Assembly: GCA_965200825.1 (NCBI GenBank)
Contig: OZ241385.1
Span: 1,426,001 to 1,490,000, forward strand
Length of the DNA stretch: 64,000 nt
DNA from: Bin80 sp026709335
Lineage (GTDB): Bacteria; Bacteroidota; Rhodothermia; Rhodothermales; Bin80
Direction of reading: 5' to 3'
Shown: piece after piece, positions 35,302 to 44,601 of the stretch
Position numbering within the stretch: the first letter of the stretch is position 1
Layout of the letters: every line of letters begins with the position of its first letter
Made by a program: the position numbers and the translations under genes
The notes under the pieces: model-generated
Databases searched by the model: none
Told to the model about the DNA's origin: nothing
The model's input: the letters and a program-made list of their open reading frames with translations, nothing else

Positions 35302-36082
35302 ACGCTATGCTCTGGGGAATCCGGTGCAAATTTAGGCAAATCTTGGCATCTTACCATAACCTTGACCACAGAAATTGGAAACAGTTTGTTTTTTCGTCCT
35401 GAAGATACCTGATCGAGTTAAAAAATCATGCTCAAATACAGATTGATGGCAATCTTTACCTGACGTGACAAAACTGCTGATGTACTTCTTGTTGGCAAAT
35501 GCATATCAGAAACCAATTACGCGGCATCTTAAACAGTAATGGTCAGGAAATGATGTTCTGGCATGAAAAATAGCTTTTGAACAGTATTGTAGTTATACCT
35601 TACCGCATATTAAGTAATGGAATCATCTGTAATAGTTCTTCCTCAGAAAAAGAACTCGCACTAATGTACTTCTTTCTATCCTGTTTATAAGTATTGCCCC
35701 TGCATACTTTATCAGGTCGACAATACTCTTACAGAATATGAGTGTGCAAACTGATTGATCAAATCTCGGTTTCACTATCAGAATGCTCAGAGTTCCCGAA
35801 AAAATCTCTCCGCATTTCATTCCATAAGAATCCCAAAAAATGCTACTCAGATTTTTATCTTCCTCCAAACATTTTTGGTGGACAAACCGCTCGAAACTCC
35901 TGAATTGTCCCTATTTGTCAGGAAAACAGGAGTGATAATTCAATCACACATATCATTTGTATGGCATAATTTACATTCGAGTTTCCCGGACATATTTCCG
36001 TATATTTTATCGAGATTCTTCTTACCTTTGGGTAAAGATTGTCGTTACCTTATTTCTAATTAATCCCCTTTGGGATAATACT
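35302..36082. other. AT-rich region between nuoJ and the small exported protein gene
   Basis: About 780 bases with no convincing gene. Frames of 80-100 codons exist on both strands, but their composition is not protein-like. It separates the divergent nuo operon and the rightward gene at 36083, so it should hold two promoters. TATATTTT at 36001-36008 is close to a Bacteroidota -7 box for the rightward gene but lacks a good -33 element. Confidence 0.45.
35327..35334 (-). promoter_or_regulatory. Candidate -7 box (TAnnTTTG) for the nuo operon
   Basis: On the minus strand this reads TAAATTTG, fitting the Bacteroidota -7 consensus TAnnTTTG. It sits 26 bases upstream of the nuoJ start, implying a short leader. 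No clear TTG/TTTG -33 element is found at the expected 17-20-base spacing, so the call is tentative. Confidence 0.3.
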
Positions 36083-36499
36083 ATGATCCGTTCTGTTTGT
36101 GTTATAGCTGTTGCTATCCTTCTCGCTGGGTTTGTACCTCCAGCGATTGCACCATCGGGCTCAATCGGTACTGGGCCTGGCCAAATCAGCCCGCGCAAGG
36201 CATATGCACAGGGCAAATCACTGACTTTCAAAAAGCTCGCCTGCCGAAGCTGTCCAATACAAAAATCCGAACTGGATCGAGATCGGGCAATGAGTTTGGC
36301 CGCCAGTTTGGAGGCAGTTTATGCAGAGGAAGAAACTGGTTCCTCCGACGACATGCTTGTCAAATCACTTTGTGATGCAGATTCCGAAGCCGACGAATGT
36401 GGTATTCGCATGGAAGTCGTTCATTATTTTTTGACCCGCCGTTTCAAACTTCAAACTCCCGTCCGTGGAATCCAAAAAGATGTCATTGATGAAAGCTAA
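36083..36499 (+). CDS. Small exported protein with CxxC motif
   Basis: Not a recognised family. From the ATG at 36083 the protein has 138 residues. A hydrophobic leader (1-23) is followed by a Gly/Pro/Ser-rich stretch, with a likely cleavage site either after AIA or at AYAQ (40-43). The mature part has C54-x2-C57 (KLACRSCPI), C97 and C106, four Cys that could bind metal or form disulfides, and a C-terminal helix (MEVVHYFLTRRFKL). The frame is open further upstream, but the leader defines this start. It overlaps the start of the next gene, so the two are probably made together. Confidence 0.65.
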   Translation: MIRSVCVIAVAILLAGFVPPAIAPSGSIGTGPGQISPRKAYAQGKSLTFKKLACRSCPIQKSELDRDRAMSLAASLEAVYAEEETGSSDDMLVKSLCDADSEADECGIRMEVVHYFLTRRFKLQTPVRGIQKDVIDES

Positions 36500-37457
36500 A
36501 TGGACGATTTTGTATTCTTTTCGCAGGTTACCATTTCTTGCTTTGCTACTGATTGCAGCCCTGTTTTCTCCCCAAACGACGTTCTCCCAAGGTACACCTT
36601 GGATCGCGGAACCTCGTACAGGGAGCATTAGCCTTTCATATTTTAACCAGAATGCCAAGGAGTTCTGGCGTGGCGATCAAACCGTCAAAGGACCACTTGA
36701 AGCGACTGGGGCGAGCCTGGGACAGAATACAGTATGGATCAATGTCAATTATGCACTGGGAGATGCCATTGCTGTAGATCTTCAGACAGCTTGGGCACAA
36801 AGTTATGTGGATGGTGCAGTCGGACCATCCGGTGGTGAAGAAAACTACAGTGGACTATTTGATACCAACGTCTCGCTGACCTATCGCCTGATTGATGAGT
36901 TGGTTAGTAACAACGCGCCCAGTATCGCAGGCCGTGTTGGTTTTACAATTCCTGGTGGATACGATACTGGCTATATCAACTCTCTCGGAGACGGTGCTTC
37001 TGGATTTGAGGCATCGATCATTGTAGGTAAATTCTTCAGCGTAGTTGGTGCATCCGGGGAAGTTGGTTTACGTGTTAGAGGGTCTACTTCTGTCAATTCT
37101 AATGCGGTCGGAGCTGGCGCTAACAGTGATGACGTTGATGTACCAAATGAGATTTTTCTGAATTTTTCTGTCTATGTCCCTCTGGGTAACCGACTGAGAG
37201 TAGATGGTATCTTCAGTTCTGTAAATGCAACCTCAGGGATTGATATTGGCGGAGAGGGTTTTTCCCCAAGCAGATTCCCCAGCCTAGAAGAAGATCGTTC
37301 GATCCTTGGCGGTCGCCTCTTTGCCGATTTATTTGGAAGCGTGAGTGCCAATTTATTTTTCGGATCAGTCGTTGGAGGCCGCAATACGGCCAAGTCTACT
37401 GTGATTGGTGGTGGACTTAGTGTAGGACTTGGTGGCGGATTTGGTGGTGGGCTATAA
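36480..37457 (+). CDS. Outer-membrane beta-barrel-like protein, 325 aa
   Basis: Start set at the ATG at 36480, inside the end of the previous gene; an ATG three codons later is also possible. A signal peptide (LPFLALLLIAALFS, cleavage after TFSQ) is followed by WIAEPRTGSISLSYFNQNA. Regularly spaced amphipathic strands follow, as in transporter-like beta barrels. The C-terminus is strikingly Gly-rich (GGGLSVGLGGGFGGGL), which is unusual for a barrel that normally ends in an aromatic residue. The role is unknown; it may form an envelope unit with the CxxC protein and the DUF547 protein. Confidence 0.65.
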   Translation: MSLMKAKWTILYSFRRLPFLALLLIAALFSPQTTFSQGTPWIAEPRTGSISLSYFNQNAKEFWRGDQTVKGPLEATGASLGQNTVWINVNYALGDAIAVDLQTAWAQSYVDGAVGPSGGEENYSGLFDTNVSLTYRLIDELVSNNAPSIAGRVGFTIPGGYDTGYINSLGDGASGFEASIIVGKFFSVVGASGEVGLRVRGSTSVNSNAVGAGANSDDVDVPNEIFLNFSVYVPLGNRLRVDGIFSSVNATSGIDIGGEGFSPSRFPSLEEDRSILGGRLFADLFGSVSANLFFGSVVGGRNTAKSTVIGGGLSVGLGGGFGGGL

Positions 37458-37566
37458 GCCCCTTACTATACAATTTATTTTTCACATCCACGAGTCTAGC
37501 TATACAGTGAGTTTACTGCTGGCCTCCTCTTTTATTGACTCGAACATCTCTCTGATAAGAGCTAAA

Positions 37567-38430
37567 ATGATCATAGATCGGCTTATATACCGGAATATCA
37601 GACTTTATCGGTTTGCACTTTTGAGTTTATTGTTCTTGATTGCCCCCCTCTGCTATGGCCAAGATTTTGATGCCAGTGTTTGGGATCAACAGGACTCGTC
37701 CAACTCCTCCACGATTAATCACTCTGACTGGCAAGTAATCTTGAATACATATCTGATCACTGACGATCCATCTGGTGTGCACCTTTTTGACTACCCTGCA
37801 TTGCTTGAAAATATGTCGGAACGCCAGCGTCTCAATACATATGTAGAGAGTCTTCAACAGTTGGATCCTCGTAAATATTCACGAGATGTTCAAATGGCAT
37901 ACTGGATCAACCTTTACAATGCCTTAACGGTTCAGATCGTTGTAGATGCTTATCCTGTTGAATCAATTCTGGAAATTCACAAAGGGGAAGAGCCTGGTAC
38001 CGGACCATGGGGAGATGTCAACGCAACCGTCGCGGGAATCCCCCTTACACTCGATAACATTGAGCACGATATTCTGCGCCCGATCTGGAAGGACAACCGT
38101 ATTCATTATGCCGTCAATTGCGCTAGCCTGGGCTGTCCAAACTTAGCATCCGAAGTCTTCACGGCAACCAACCTCGAACAATCGCTTGAACATAGTGCAA
38201 AAGATTTCGTGAATCACTGGCGTGCAATTGAGGTTATTGATGAAGCATTCGCTGTCAAATCAAGCCTGTATCATTGGTACATTGAGGATTTTGGGAACTC
38301 CGAGGAAGGGGTTGTAAAGCATCTTCTGAAGTATGCAAATGATGATTTGGCTACGCAACTGAAAGAATTTGAGGGATCAATGGATCATGAGTATGACTGG
38401 CGCCTCAACGGGCCAACCAGTGACAACTGA
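37567..38430 (+). CDS. DUF547 domain protein, exported
   Basis: 287 residues from the ATG at 37567, which places a signal peptide (FALLSLLFLIAPLCYG) at the N-terminus; a longer frame upstream lacks this logic. DUF547 spans about 85-255. Its core blocks are YWINLYNALTVQIVVD, LDNIEHDILRP, and RIHYAVNCASLGCPNL with the conserved Cys pair. Papain-like (transglutaminase-related) relationships have been proposed for this domain, but its activity is not established. It lies 109 bases after the barrel-like gene, on the same strand. Confidence 0.88.
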   Translation: MIIDRLIYRNIRLYRFALLSLLFLIAPLCYGQDFDASVWDQQDSSNSSTINHSDWQVILNTYLITDDPSGVHLFDYPALLENMSERQRLNTYVESLQQLDPRKYSRDVQMAYWINLYNALTVQIVVDAYPVESILEIHKGEEPGTGPWGDVNATVAGIPLTLDNIEHDILRPIWKDNRIHYAVNCASLGCPNLASEVFTATNLEQSLEHSAKDFVNHWRAIEVIDEAFAVKSSLYHWYIEDFGNSEEGVVKHLLKYANDDLATQLKEFEGSMDHEYDWRLNGPTSDN

Positions 38431-38502
38431 CTTGTACACAAGGAATTGGAGACTCTCCTGCGATCGTTTGCATCTGTTCCCTCTCTACGCTCCATTTTTG
38501 AA

Positions 38503-39813
38503 TCAATTTCCTGAGTTGTAATCTGTAATGTGGTCAGAATGGCGAAAACGCCTGAGTATGTCATAAGCGAGGGCCATTAGAATTAAACCATATTCAAGGG
38601 GACGAACCCAGTCTGGATGCGCAAATGGATGCATGTCCAGATTACCCAGATTTAGTCCTGTGATATAAGATAACAAGACTGCAACAGATGCAGTCCAGGC
38701 CCAGGTACTTGGACGGATCACTGCAAAGGGCAGAAGCCAAAGTAAATACCATGAATTAACAACTGGCCAGAGCGCAAACAATCCGCCATAAATCCAATCT
38801 CCCCGAACAATCGTACCATGAGTCTGTCTCCTGTAGACCAAGTAATAACTCCCAATTGCTGTTGCAAGAAGGAGTCCACACACCGCTCTTGCCATTGAAT
38901 TGGGCATCCAGGGCTTGAATAAGCTAAATAAAGCCGCATTGAACTCCCATTCGCGGGCAAATACAAAAAATGTCTGTAGCTCTGTACTGCCTTGCAATAC
39001 AAAAGGCAAATAAATCAGCATTAGAGTCAACAGAAAGACTCCCCAAACCCGAAAATCACCTCGCACTAAGATAAACGGCACGAGAAGAAGTGCGAGAATT
39101 TTGGCGCTCACTGCTAGACCCATAAAAATGGCTGCTCCATAGAACCGATTTCTATGAACCAGCAATATTGCAGCTATTACCAGAAACACAGCAACTCCAT
39201 CCGGATGAGCAGTAAAGGCAATCTCCTTGATTACTAATGGACTCCATGCATAAAGCAGTACAGCTGACGGGGGGGCGAACCGAAGAAGTAATACAATGGT
39301 CATCAGATCAATCATCACCATGACACCCTGCAATGCGGTAACACTGCCGGGAGCAAGGCCATATCCCGCCAGAAAGACGAGTTGAGTCACAGGACCATAG
39401 ATAGTTGGTAATTCAGGGTAATTGATTCCATCCAGAAGACGCTGAAACTTTTCTGGTACATTCATATCCAGAAAGAACACTTCCGGTGCCAAACCATATG
39501 GAGTACCATCCTGCATGAACCGAAAGGCATCCCATAGATACCTGTAAAAATCGTCTTCGTAAAATGGGCCGCCAATCAATCCACAAATGCGAAATGCCAC
39601 AGACCAGCCGATAAGTCGGGCCAAGGATATTTTTTGGTCAGGGTGACGCTGGTAGTAGATATAAAGGACAAATGTGGTAGCAGCAATACAAACCGACAGC
39701 CCCATAAAGATGTGGAGAGATGGATCTCCGGTAGTTCGGGTAATCCATGCAAGGAAGCCATAGGCCAGCAAACATGCCATGCCTCCAAGATCAATCGGAG
39801 AAACTAATCGCAT
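38503..39813 (-). CDS. GT-C fold polyprenol-linked glycosyltransferase (mannosyltransferase-like)
   Basis: A 436-residue inner-membrane protein with about 11-12 hydrophobic segments. The first long external loop carries EDDFYRYLWDAFRFMQDGTPYG (in two parts, about 82-103). DD/ED followed by RYLWDG is the acidic site of GT-C glycosyltransferases that use lipid-phosphate sugars. FTAHPDGVAVFLVIAA and LAVSAKILALLLVPF are further family blocks. It probably transfers a sugar to a glycan or lipid on the periplasmic face. It stands alone; a MITE-like repeat lies just upstream. Confidence 0.8.
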   Translation of the reverse strand: MRLVSPIDLGGMACLLAYGFLAWITRTTGDPSLHIFMGLSVCIAATTFVLYIYYQRHPDQKISLARLIGWSVAFRICGLIGGPFYEDDFYRYLWDAFRFMQDGTPYGLAPEVFFLDMNVPEKFQRLLDGINYPELPTIYGPVTQLVFLAGYGLAPGSVTALQGVMVMIDLMTIVLLLRFAPPSAVLLYAWSPLVIKEIAFTAHPDGVAVFLVIAAILLVHRNRFYGAAIFMGLAVSAKILALLLVPFILVRGDFRVWGVFLLTLMLIYLPFVLQGSTELQTFFVFAREWEFNAALFSLFKPWMPNSMARAVCGLLLATAIGSYYLVYRRQTHGTIVRGDWIYGGLFALWPVVNSWYLLWLLPFAVIRPSTWAWTASVAVLLSYITGLNLGNLDMHPFAHPDWVRPLEYGLILMALAYDILRRFRHSDHITDYNSGN

Positions 39814-39884
39814 TCAACTTGGGAGAGACCAGGGATAAGCCATAGCTTCATAAAGTGCTCCGGTTGCATAAACGGCTTTCATTA

Positions 39885-39985
39885 GAGCCTCTTGCAAAAC
39901 CCAAAAAATTGAGTATAAACATTGCTCTGAAAGCACCTGAGGAAATCTTTTTTGTCTGAAAACAGAGGTTTTGATGTCTCAAAAC
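39885..39985 (+). repeat. MITE-like repeat, copy A (degenerate right end)
   Basis: Starts GAGCCTCTTGCAAAACCC and contains the shared core attgagtataaacattgctc, then aaagcacctgaggaaatctt and gtctgaaaacagaggtttt. It aligns with the reverse complement of copy B (47865-47962) and with copy C (50873-51194). The right terminal repeat has diverged (gatgtctcaaaac instead of gcaagaacctc). No target duplication is visible. It fills much of the spacer between the glycosyltransferase and exonuclease genes. Confidence 0.75.
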
Positions 39986-40088
39986 TTGCTGTCTTCCATA
40001 ACGAACCAGAATTGATCTCATATTCAGCCTATATACGAGATTTTTCACAAGAATAAATCATCTCATAGCAGATGAAGAATGCTCTTTC

Positions 40089-41723
40089 CTACTTTCCATA
40101 TGTTTTGCGGAGCTGGAGTTCCAACTCTGCATCAAATGTAGCCGGAGGTTTTTGCGCTTCCAGAGTGAGCACAGATATATTATCACGCTCTTTGAACATC
40201 CAGGCACCGAGTAAACGTATTGCATCTACCTGCTGCATCGTCAATCGATCTGGAGGATGAAGTACTTCTTTGTGGAATTTGCCCCTTGCCTCATCAAAGG
40301 TTTTCTGATCGCAAGGCCATGCGACATGAGCAACGGGAGAACCATACGTCATAAAATGCACCTCTGACTGCCCTCTCTTTTTATATAAAATCGCTCCTGT
40401 ACGATCCAATAGAGCGGTGCGGAAATATTTTGGACGTGCATGAATTGTTTTCATGACATCTAACGAATCACGCCTTTGAGCAGCAAGCTCATACTCTTTC
40501 GCCTCAGAGGCCTCACCAATTTTAGTTTTCAGCAAATCAAGCGCGCCAGGATCTCGTCCCTCCAGAAAGGCTACCGCCTGTAAATATCCCTCTTCTGTCA
40601 AGGGACCTCCAATCCGTGCTGTTTCCAGCCCCACTCCAGCACGCTCCGGAAATCTGAACGAACCAGGGGAAATACCATAGAGGGAAATTAACCCTTGTGC
40701 AACCAATATTACTTCTCTGCGACTCCCCATGGGTCCATAATGAACTGCCCCGTCTGCGCGTATATGCTCAATAAGAGTGACCCAGTGTATGTCTCCAATT
40801 TTTCCCAAGCGCAAAAATGGCCAATGGCGATAACTACGCCCCGCTTTGTTGAAAGATGGTGCGTGTTCCTTAATCAGTTGCGATTCCAGTAGTAATGCCT
40901 CCAGCTCTGTCGTCGTTTGAGTCCACTTTATATCGTGGATTTTTTGAATCATCTCACGAACGTGTGGAGCATGCCCTTCCTTTCCTGCAAAATAACTACG
41001 AACTCTATCGCTGAGAACCCTGGCTTTACCAACATAGAGCAGATTCCCCGCCTTTCCAATCATCCTGTATACTCCTGGGCAGCGGGGCAATTTTTGCAGG
41101 ATATTCTGTTGAATGTATATCCGCCTCTGTTGATGAGATTTTTTCTTAGCATATTGGGTATTCTGAAAACGAAGTAATTCATCCAGTTCGATGATCTCAT
41201 ATTGCTTTTCCAGCCTGTCAAGTAGCTTAAAGAAAATTTGTTGAGTAGCACCTGCATCACTAAGAGCACGATGCCGACTGTCCGGTTGAAGCTCGAAAAA
41301 ATTTATCAAACTTCCCAAGCTCTTTGAAGGAAGCCCGGAAAGAAGGCGGTTAGCTAGGCGAACTGTACAGAGTTGTCGGTTTTTGAGTGTAGGCAAACCT
41401 GCCCTACTCAGTTCCGCCTCAATAAAACTCCAGTCAAACGAGCAGTTATGCGCCACAAAAATTGCATCATTCACGAATTCGACAAAAGATGGCAATACCT
41501 CAGATATTTCAGGCTTGCCAGCAACATCGATAGAAGTGATTCCGGTAATCTTCGTGATCTGTCTGGGAATTCTGCATCCAGGATCAACCAATGAACTGAA
41601 TGTTTCTTCAATCCTGCCAGCCCGTACCTTAATCGCTCCAATTTCTATAATTCGGTGAATAGCTGATTGCAATCCTGTGGTTTCTAAATCTACAATCACA
41701 AATGTCGTATCATTTATCTTCAT
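40089..41723 (-). CDS. DEDDh exonuclease / GIY-YIG nuclease fusion (DnaQ-UvrC-like)
   Basis: A 544-residue protein. Residues 1-175 form a DnaQ-type 3'-5' exonuclease: VDLETTG with D12 and E14, HNCSFDWSF (~93) and HRALSDAGA (~152) give the DEDDh set. Residues ~205-300 are a GIY-YIG domain like the UvrC N-terminus (PGVYRMIG, LLYVGKA, RVRSYF, then TELEALLLESQLIKEH). The C-terminal 230 residues include a UVR-like helix (KTKIGEASEAKEYELAAQRRDSL). It resembles the Cho-like repair proteins that combine both nucleases. Likely a DNA repair nuclease; substrate specificity is not established. Confidence 0.92.
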   Translation of the reverse strand: MKINDTTFVIVDLETTGLQSAIHRIIEIGAIKVRAGRIEETFSSLVDPGCRIPRQITKITGITSIDVAGKPEISEVLPSFVEFVNDAIFVAHNCSFDWSFIEAELSRAGLPTLKNRQLCTVRLANRLLSGLPSKSLGSLINFFELQPDSRHRALSDAGATQQIFFKLLDRLEKQYEIIELDELLRFQNTQYAKKKSHQQRRIYIQQNILQKLPRCPGVYRMIGKAGNLLYVGKARVLSDRVRSYFAGKEGHAPHVREMIQKIHDIKWTQTTTELEALLLESQLIKEHAPSFNKAGRSYRHWPFLRLGKIGDIHWVTLIEHIRADGAVHYGPMGSRREVILVAQGLISLYGISPGSFRFPERAGVGLETARIGGPLTEEGYLQAVAFLEGRDPGALDLLKTKIGEASEAKEYELAAQRRDSLDVMKTIHARPKYFRTALLDRTGAILYKKRGQSEVHFMTYGSPVAHVAWPCDQKTFDEARGKFHKEVLHPPDRLTMQQVDAIRLLGAWMFKERDNISVLTLEAQKPPATFDAELELQLRKTYGK

Positions 41724-41798
41724 TTAAGGCATTATTCCGTGAGTAAATCTACTGACTTATGCGTATCACAACCGAACTATCATCAATCCGAACAAATC

Positions 41799-42746
41799 AT
41801 GAATAAAGTTACCGTAATTGGAGCAGGAAATGTCGGGGCTACCGTTGCTGAATGCGTTGCCCGTAAAGATATGGTCAAAGAGGTTCTCTTGATTGATATC
41901 AAGGAAGGACTGTCCGAGGGAAAAGCCCTAGACATTGCCGAATCTGCACCAATTCACCTATTTGATACGGTAGTCAAGGGAGTCACCAACAATTATGATG
42001 CTACCGCAGATTCGGATATTTGCGTGATCACCAGTGGTGTACCTCGAAGGCCCGGGATGAGCCGAGATGATCTATTGGGAATCAATGCCAAAATAGTACG
42101 AACAGTCACTGAATCGTTTGTTGCACAGAGCCCGAATGCAATCATTATCGTTATCTCGAACCCTCTTGATGTAATGACCTACGTCGCTCATGAGACGAGC
42201 GGTTTTCCATCCAGCCGAGTTTTTGGGATGGCGGGCGTCCTGGATACTGCACGATTCCGTGCTTTTATTTCCATGGAACTCGGGGCCTCGGTCAAGGATA
42301 TTCAAGCATTGCTAATGGGTGGTCATGGGGATACAATGGTGCCTCTACCCCGCTATACCAGCGTTGGTGGGATCCCGCTCACTGAACTTCTCCCTAAAGA
42401 TCGAATTGAGGAAATTGTAAACAGAACAAAAAGCGGTGGCGGCGAGATTGTACAACTCATGGGAACCTCAGCTTGGTACGCCCCGGGGGGTGCTGCCGCT
42501 GAAATGGTTGAAGCTATTGTTAAGGATTCTGGCAGAGTTCTTCCCTGTGCAGCATGCCCTTCAGGCGAGTATGGGCTCTCCAATCTGTTTATCGGCCTCC
42601 CCGTCCGTCTTGGCCGCTCTGGAATTGAGGAAATCATCACCGTTGACCTAAATGAAGCTGAACAATCCCTTCTCGATACCTCAGCAACACATGTTCGAAG
42701 CAACTTTGAAGCCCTCAGGCGTGTTCTGAGTCAAACCGGTCCTTGA
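41799..42746 (+). CDS. mdh: Malate dehydrogenase (LDH-like type)
   Basis: Interconverts malate and oxaloacetate with NAD+ in the TCA cycle. Start set at the ATG at 41799 (MNKVTVIGAGNVG), which fits the family; a GTG 20 codons upstream is possible but adds a non-conserved leader. 315 residues. NAD-binding GAGNVGATVA and D34 (LIDIKEG) are present. Substrate Arg residues lie in SGVPRRPGMSRDDLLG, DTARFR holds another, and the catalytic His is in GGHGDTMVP (~175). It stands alone on the plus strand. Confidence 0.95.
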   Translation: MNKVTVIGAGNVGATVAECVARKDMVKEVLLIDIKEGLSEGKALDIAESAPIHLFDTVVKGVTNNYDATADSDICVITSGVPRRPGMSRDDLLGINAKIVRTVTESFVAQSPNAIIIVISNPLDVMTYVAHETSGFPSSRVFGMAGVLDTARFRAFISMELGASVKDIQALLMGGHGDTMVPLPRYTSVGGIPLTELLPKDRIEEIVNRTKSGGGEIVQLMGTSAWYAPGGAAAEMVEAIVKDSGRVLPCAACPSGEYGLSNLFIGLPVRLGRSGIEEIITVDLNEAEQSLLDTSATHVRSNFEALRRVLSQTGP

Positions 42747-43304
42747 AAATAATCAAAACTGCTGGCGCTTGCGTTCGAAGGAGTTCTGTCTATGGAAAAG
42801 ATTCTGCATTCATTTTAAGGATATTCCGGGGGACCTTCTATATCCCTTCAGCTTCAAAATAGACGTTACGGGCAGTCCTAACGAAGTTATTGGCTTCAGT
42901 AGTTAGCGATTGCTTTTTCCATCAACAGTACAGGATCGGAATATTCATTAACAGCATGTCTCTGGAGTGTGTGCGGTCATCACTAAATTTGCATTAATTG
43001 AACTGGAAAGATGAACCACCCTGCTCGCGAGTGCCCAAAACAGCTAAGGATCGAGAGGTTTGACTATACATTTGAATGGAAACCTAAGAAAGTATGTCCT
43101 CAGGCCTTTGACGCACATTTTTCTATAACTGTCATATTTTCAGAAGGCATTGTATAGTTCTCATTGTCTAGCAATTCGGTATCTTAATGGAACAACAAGG
43201 TGGACGGCCTAATTATTTTTTATTAAAAGGTAGTTTTTACTGTAAAGCATACCTAGTGATACGAAGCATCCACCGATTATTGCATACATTTAGATTTCAA
43301 TACC
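42747..43304. other. Long spacer between mdh and the first ECF sigma gene
   Basis: 558 bases. A 48-codon frame (43011-43157; MNHPARECPKQL, then FDYTFEWKPKK) has faint protein character but no support. The last 100 bases before the sigma gene are AT-rich (attattttttattaaaagg), and TACATTTA at about 43284 resembles a -7 box. I recognised no RNA gene or repeat. Confidence 0.4.
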
Positions 43305-44018
43305 TTGCCAAGGATTCCCCGTATAATACGCAGGAGTGAAGACAGTCGTGCAGAGGCCATCAGCCGCTTTGATTCGCTGGCTACAATGGTTGACGAGGAT
43401 TTAATGGAGCTCTTTCAGGCGGGAACTGTGGAAGCTTACAATATCTTGGTAGATCGTTACAGCGAACGCCTCATGCATTATCTGTTTGGGTTTCTAGGAG
43501 ACAAAAAACGCTGTGAGGATCTTTTGCAGGAGACATTTCTTCGAGTTCACCGCAATCGACATTCCTACCAGCGAATTGCAAAATTTTCTACATGGCTCTA
43601 TACGATCGCCGGGAATCTGGCTCGAAGTGAATATCGTAAACAGAAACGCCGATATATGTATTCAATTCAGTCCGTGAGCCGGGACAGCGAAGAATATGAA
43701 ATGCCCCTCCCAGACGAGACCTTTCTGCCCGATAAATACACAGAAAGCGCATTGCAAGATAAGACCATTCAGGATGCACTGAATATACTTCCATCAAACT
43801 TCCGTGAAGTGATCATCCTGCGAGATATCCAACAATTAGCGTATGATGAGATTGCTACAATCACTGGACTTCCCATGGGAACAGTTAAAAGCCGGATCAA
43901 TCGCGGACGCAGCAAACTGAAACAGTTGTTGAAAAACATCTATCCGTTTGACAAGGAACAACATCAGGTTCAAGCCGAATCGACCAAGTCGGTTACACAA
44001 TTGAAAGCCGTTCAATGA
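43305..44018 (+). CDS. ECF-type sigma-70 family factor, first of two paralogues
   Basis: A 237-residue sigma factor from a TTG at 43305; the first ATG (43387) would cut a segment conserved in the paralogue at 44602. Region 2 spans about 28-105 (DEDLMELFQAG, EAYNILVDRYSERL, LLQETFLRVHRNR, FSTWLYTIAGNLA). Region 4 spans about 150-205 (LPSNFREVIILRDIQQLAYDE with TGLPMGTVKSRINRGR). No anti-sigma gene is adjacent. The N-terminal extension RIIRRSED, then AISRFDSL, is shared with the paralogue. Its stop overlaps the DUF971 start by four bases. The regulon is unknown. Confidence 0.9.
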   Translation: MPRIPRIIRRSEDSRAEAISRFDSLATMVDEDLMELFQAGTVEAYNILVDRYSERLMHYLFGFLGDKKRCEDLLQETFLRVHRNRHSYQRIAKFSTWLYTIAGNLARSEYRKQKRRYMYSIQSVSRDSEEYEMPLPDETFLPDKYTESALQDKTIQDALNILPSNFREVIILRDIQQLAYDEIATITGLPMGTVKSRINRGRSKLKQLLKNIYPFDKEQHQVQAESTKSVTQLKAVQ

Positions 44019-44344
44019 ATCAGCTTCCCGATTCATTAATCTGCAAGCGCCTAACTATTGAGAAAAATTCACAGAGTTTGAAGATCCTGTGGGCGGATGG
44101 CCACCGTTGCATATTTCCCCTAGATGGACTCAGACGTGCGTGTCCGTGTGCCGGATGTCAGGGACACGGACAAATGCACGAACTGCCCGATCCAGAAATT
44201 TTTCGTGTTCCATCTTTGATGCGATGGGAGAATGTAAGAGCTGAAATTGCCGGAAGCGTAGGCCTACGCTTACAATGGGATGATGGACACAATAGCGGTA
44301 TCTACACATGGGAACGCTTACGTGCTATGTGCCCTTGCGAATAG
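44015..44344 (+). CDS. DUF971 (GBBH-like N-terminal) protein
   Basis: A 109-residue single-domain protein. The signature is LKILWADGHRCIFPLDGLRRACPCAGCQGH (in parts, residues 23-52), with a CPCAGC cysteine cluster. It is followed by LQWDDGHNSGIYTWERLRAMCPCE at the end. The fold matches the N-terminal domain of gamma-butyrobetaine hydroxylase, where cysteines bind zinc; stand-alone forms are linked to iron-sulfur cluster biology in some bacteria. It is translationally coupled to the upstream sigma gene (ATGA overlap) and precedes the second sigma gene by 257 bases. Confidence 0.9.
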   Translation: MNQLPDSLICKRLTIEKNSQSLKILWADGHRCIFPLDGLRRACPCAGCQGHGQMHELPDPEIFRVPSLMRWENVRAEIAGSVGLRLQWDDGHNSGIYTWERLRAMCPCE

Positions 44345-44396
44345 CCTTGCTGATCTACATTGCTGAATAGCCCAGAAAGTCTATCAGGTGCCATTC

Positions 44397-44425
44397 TTTG
44401 ATCTCCGTTATTTTTCGTATATTTG
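44397..44425 (+). promoter_or_regulatory. Candidate Bacteroidota-type promoter for the second sigma gene
   Basis: TTTG at 44397-44400 and TATATTTG at 44418-44425 are separated by 17 bases, matching the -33 (TTTG/TTG) and -7 (TAnnTTTG) elements used by the primary sigma factor of Bacteroidota. The distance to the sigma gene start leaves a leader of about 170-190 bases with a small hairpin at 44586-44600. Confidence 0.45.
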
Positions 44426-44585
44426 CTGGCTTAAAGCATGTTTTCGACGAAGCCATGTTCATCTTACTGCATGGAAGGTAATATGCGAAAATTTAAAGGC
44501 TACATTATCGTGTCACAATTTTATACGATTTCCGTACGTTATGTCTTTCCTTGTAACAAGGTGTATCATTCATACGTAAGGATCG

Positions 44586-44600
44586 GCGGGTATTTCCCGC
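44586..44600 (+). promoter_or_regulatory. Small GC hairpin at the start of the second sigma gene
   Basis: gcggg (44586-44590) pairs with cccgc (44596-44600) around tattt; the TTG start candidate at 44602 follows after one base. It could hide the start region or, with the following ttt, act as a weak attenuator. Regulation is inferred from position only. Confidence 0.35.
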
Positions 44601-44601
44601 T

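Noticed and set aside
35623..35868. 81-codon minus-strand frame in the nuoJ upstream region
   Set aside because: AT-rich composition artefact; no domain, no plausible ribosome site.
41739..41798. GTG start giving a 20-residue N-terminal extension of malate dehydrogenase
   Set aside because: The extension is not conserved in the family and the ATG at 41799 places the Rossmann motif at the usual distance.
43011..43157. 48-codon frame in the mdh-sigma spacer
   Set aside because: Slight protein character only; no start signal, no neighbour logic and no recognisable family.
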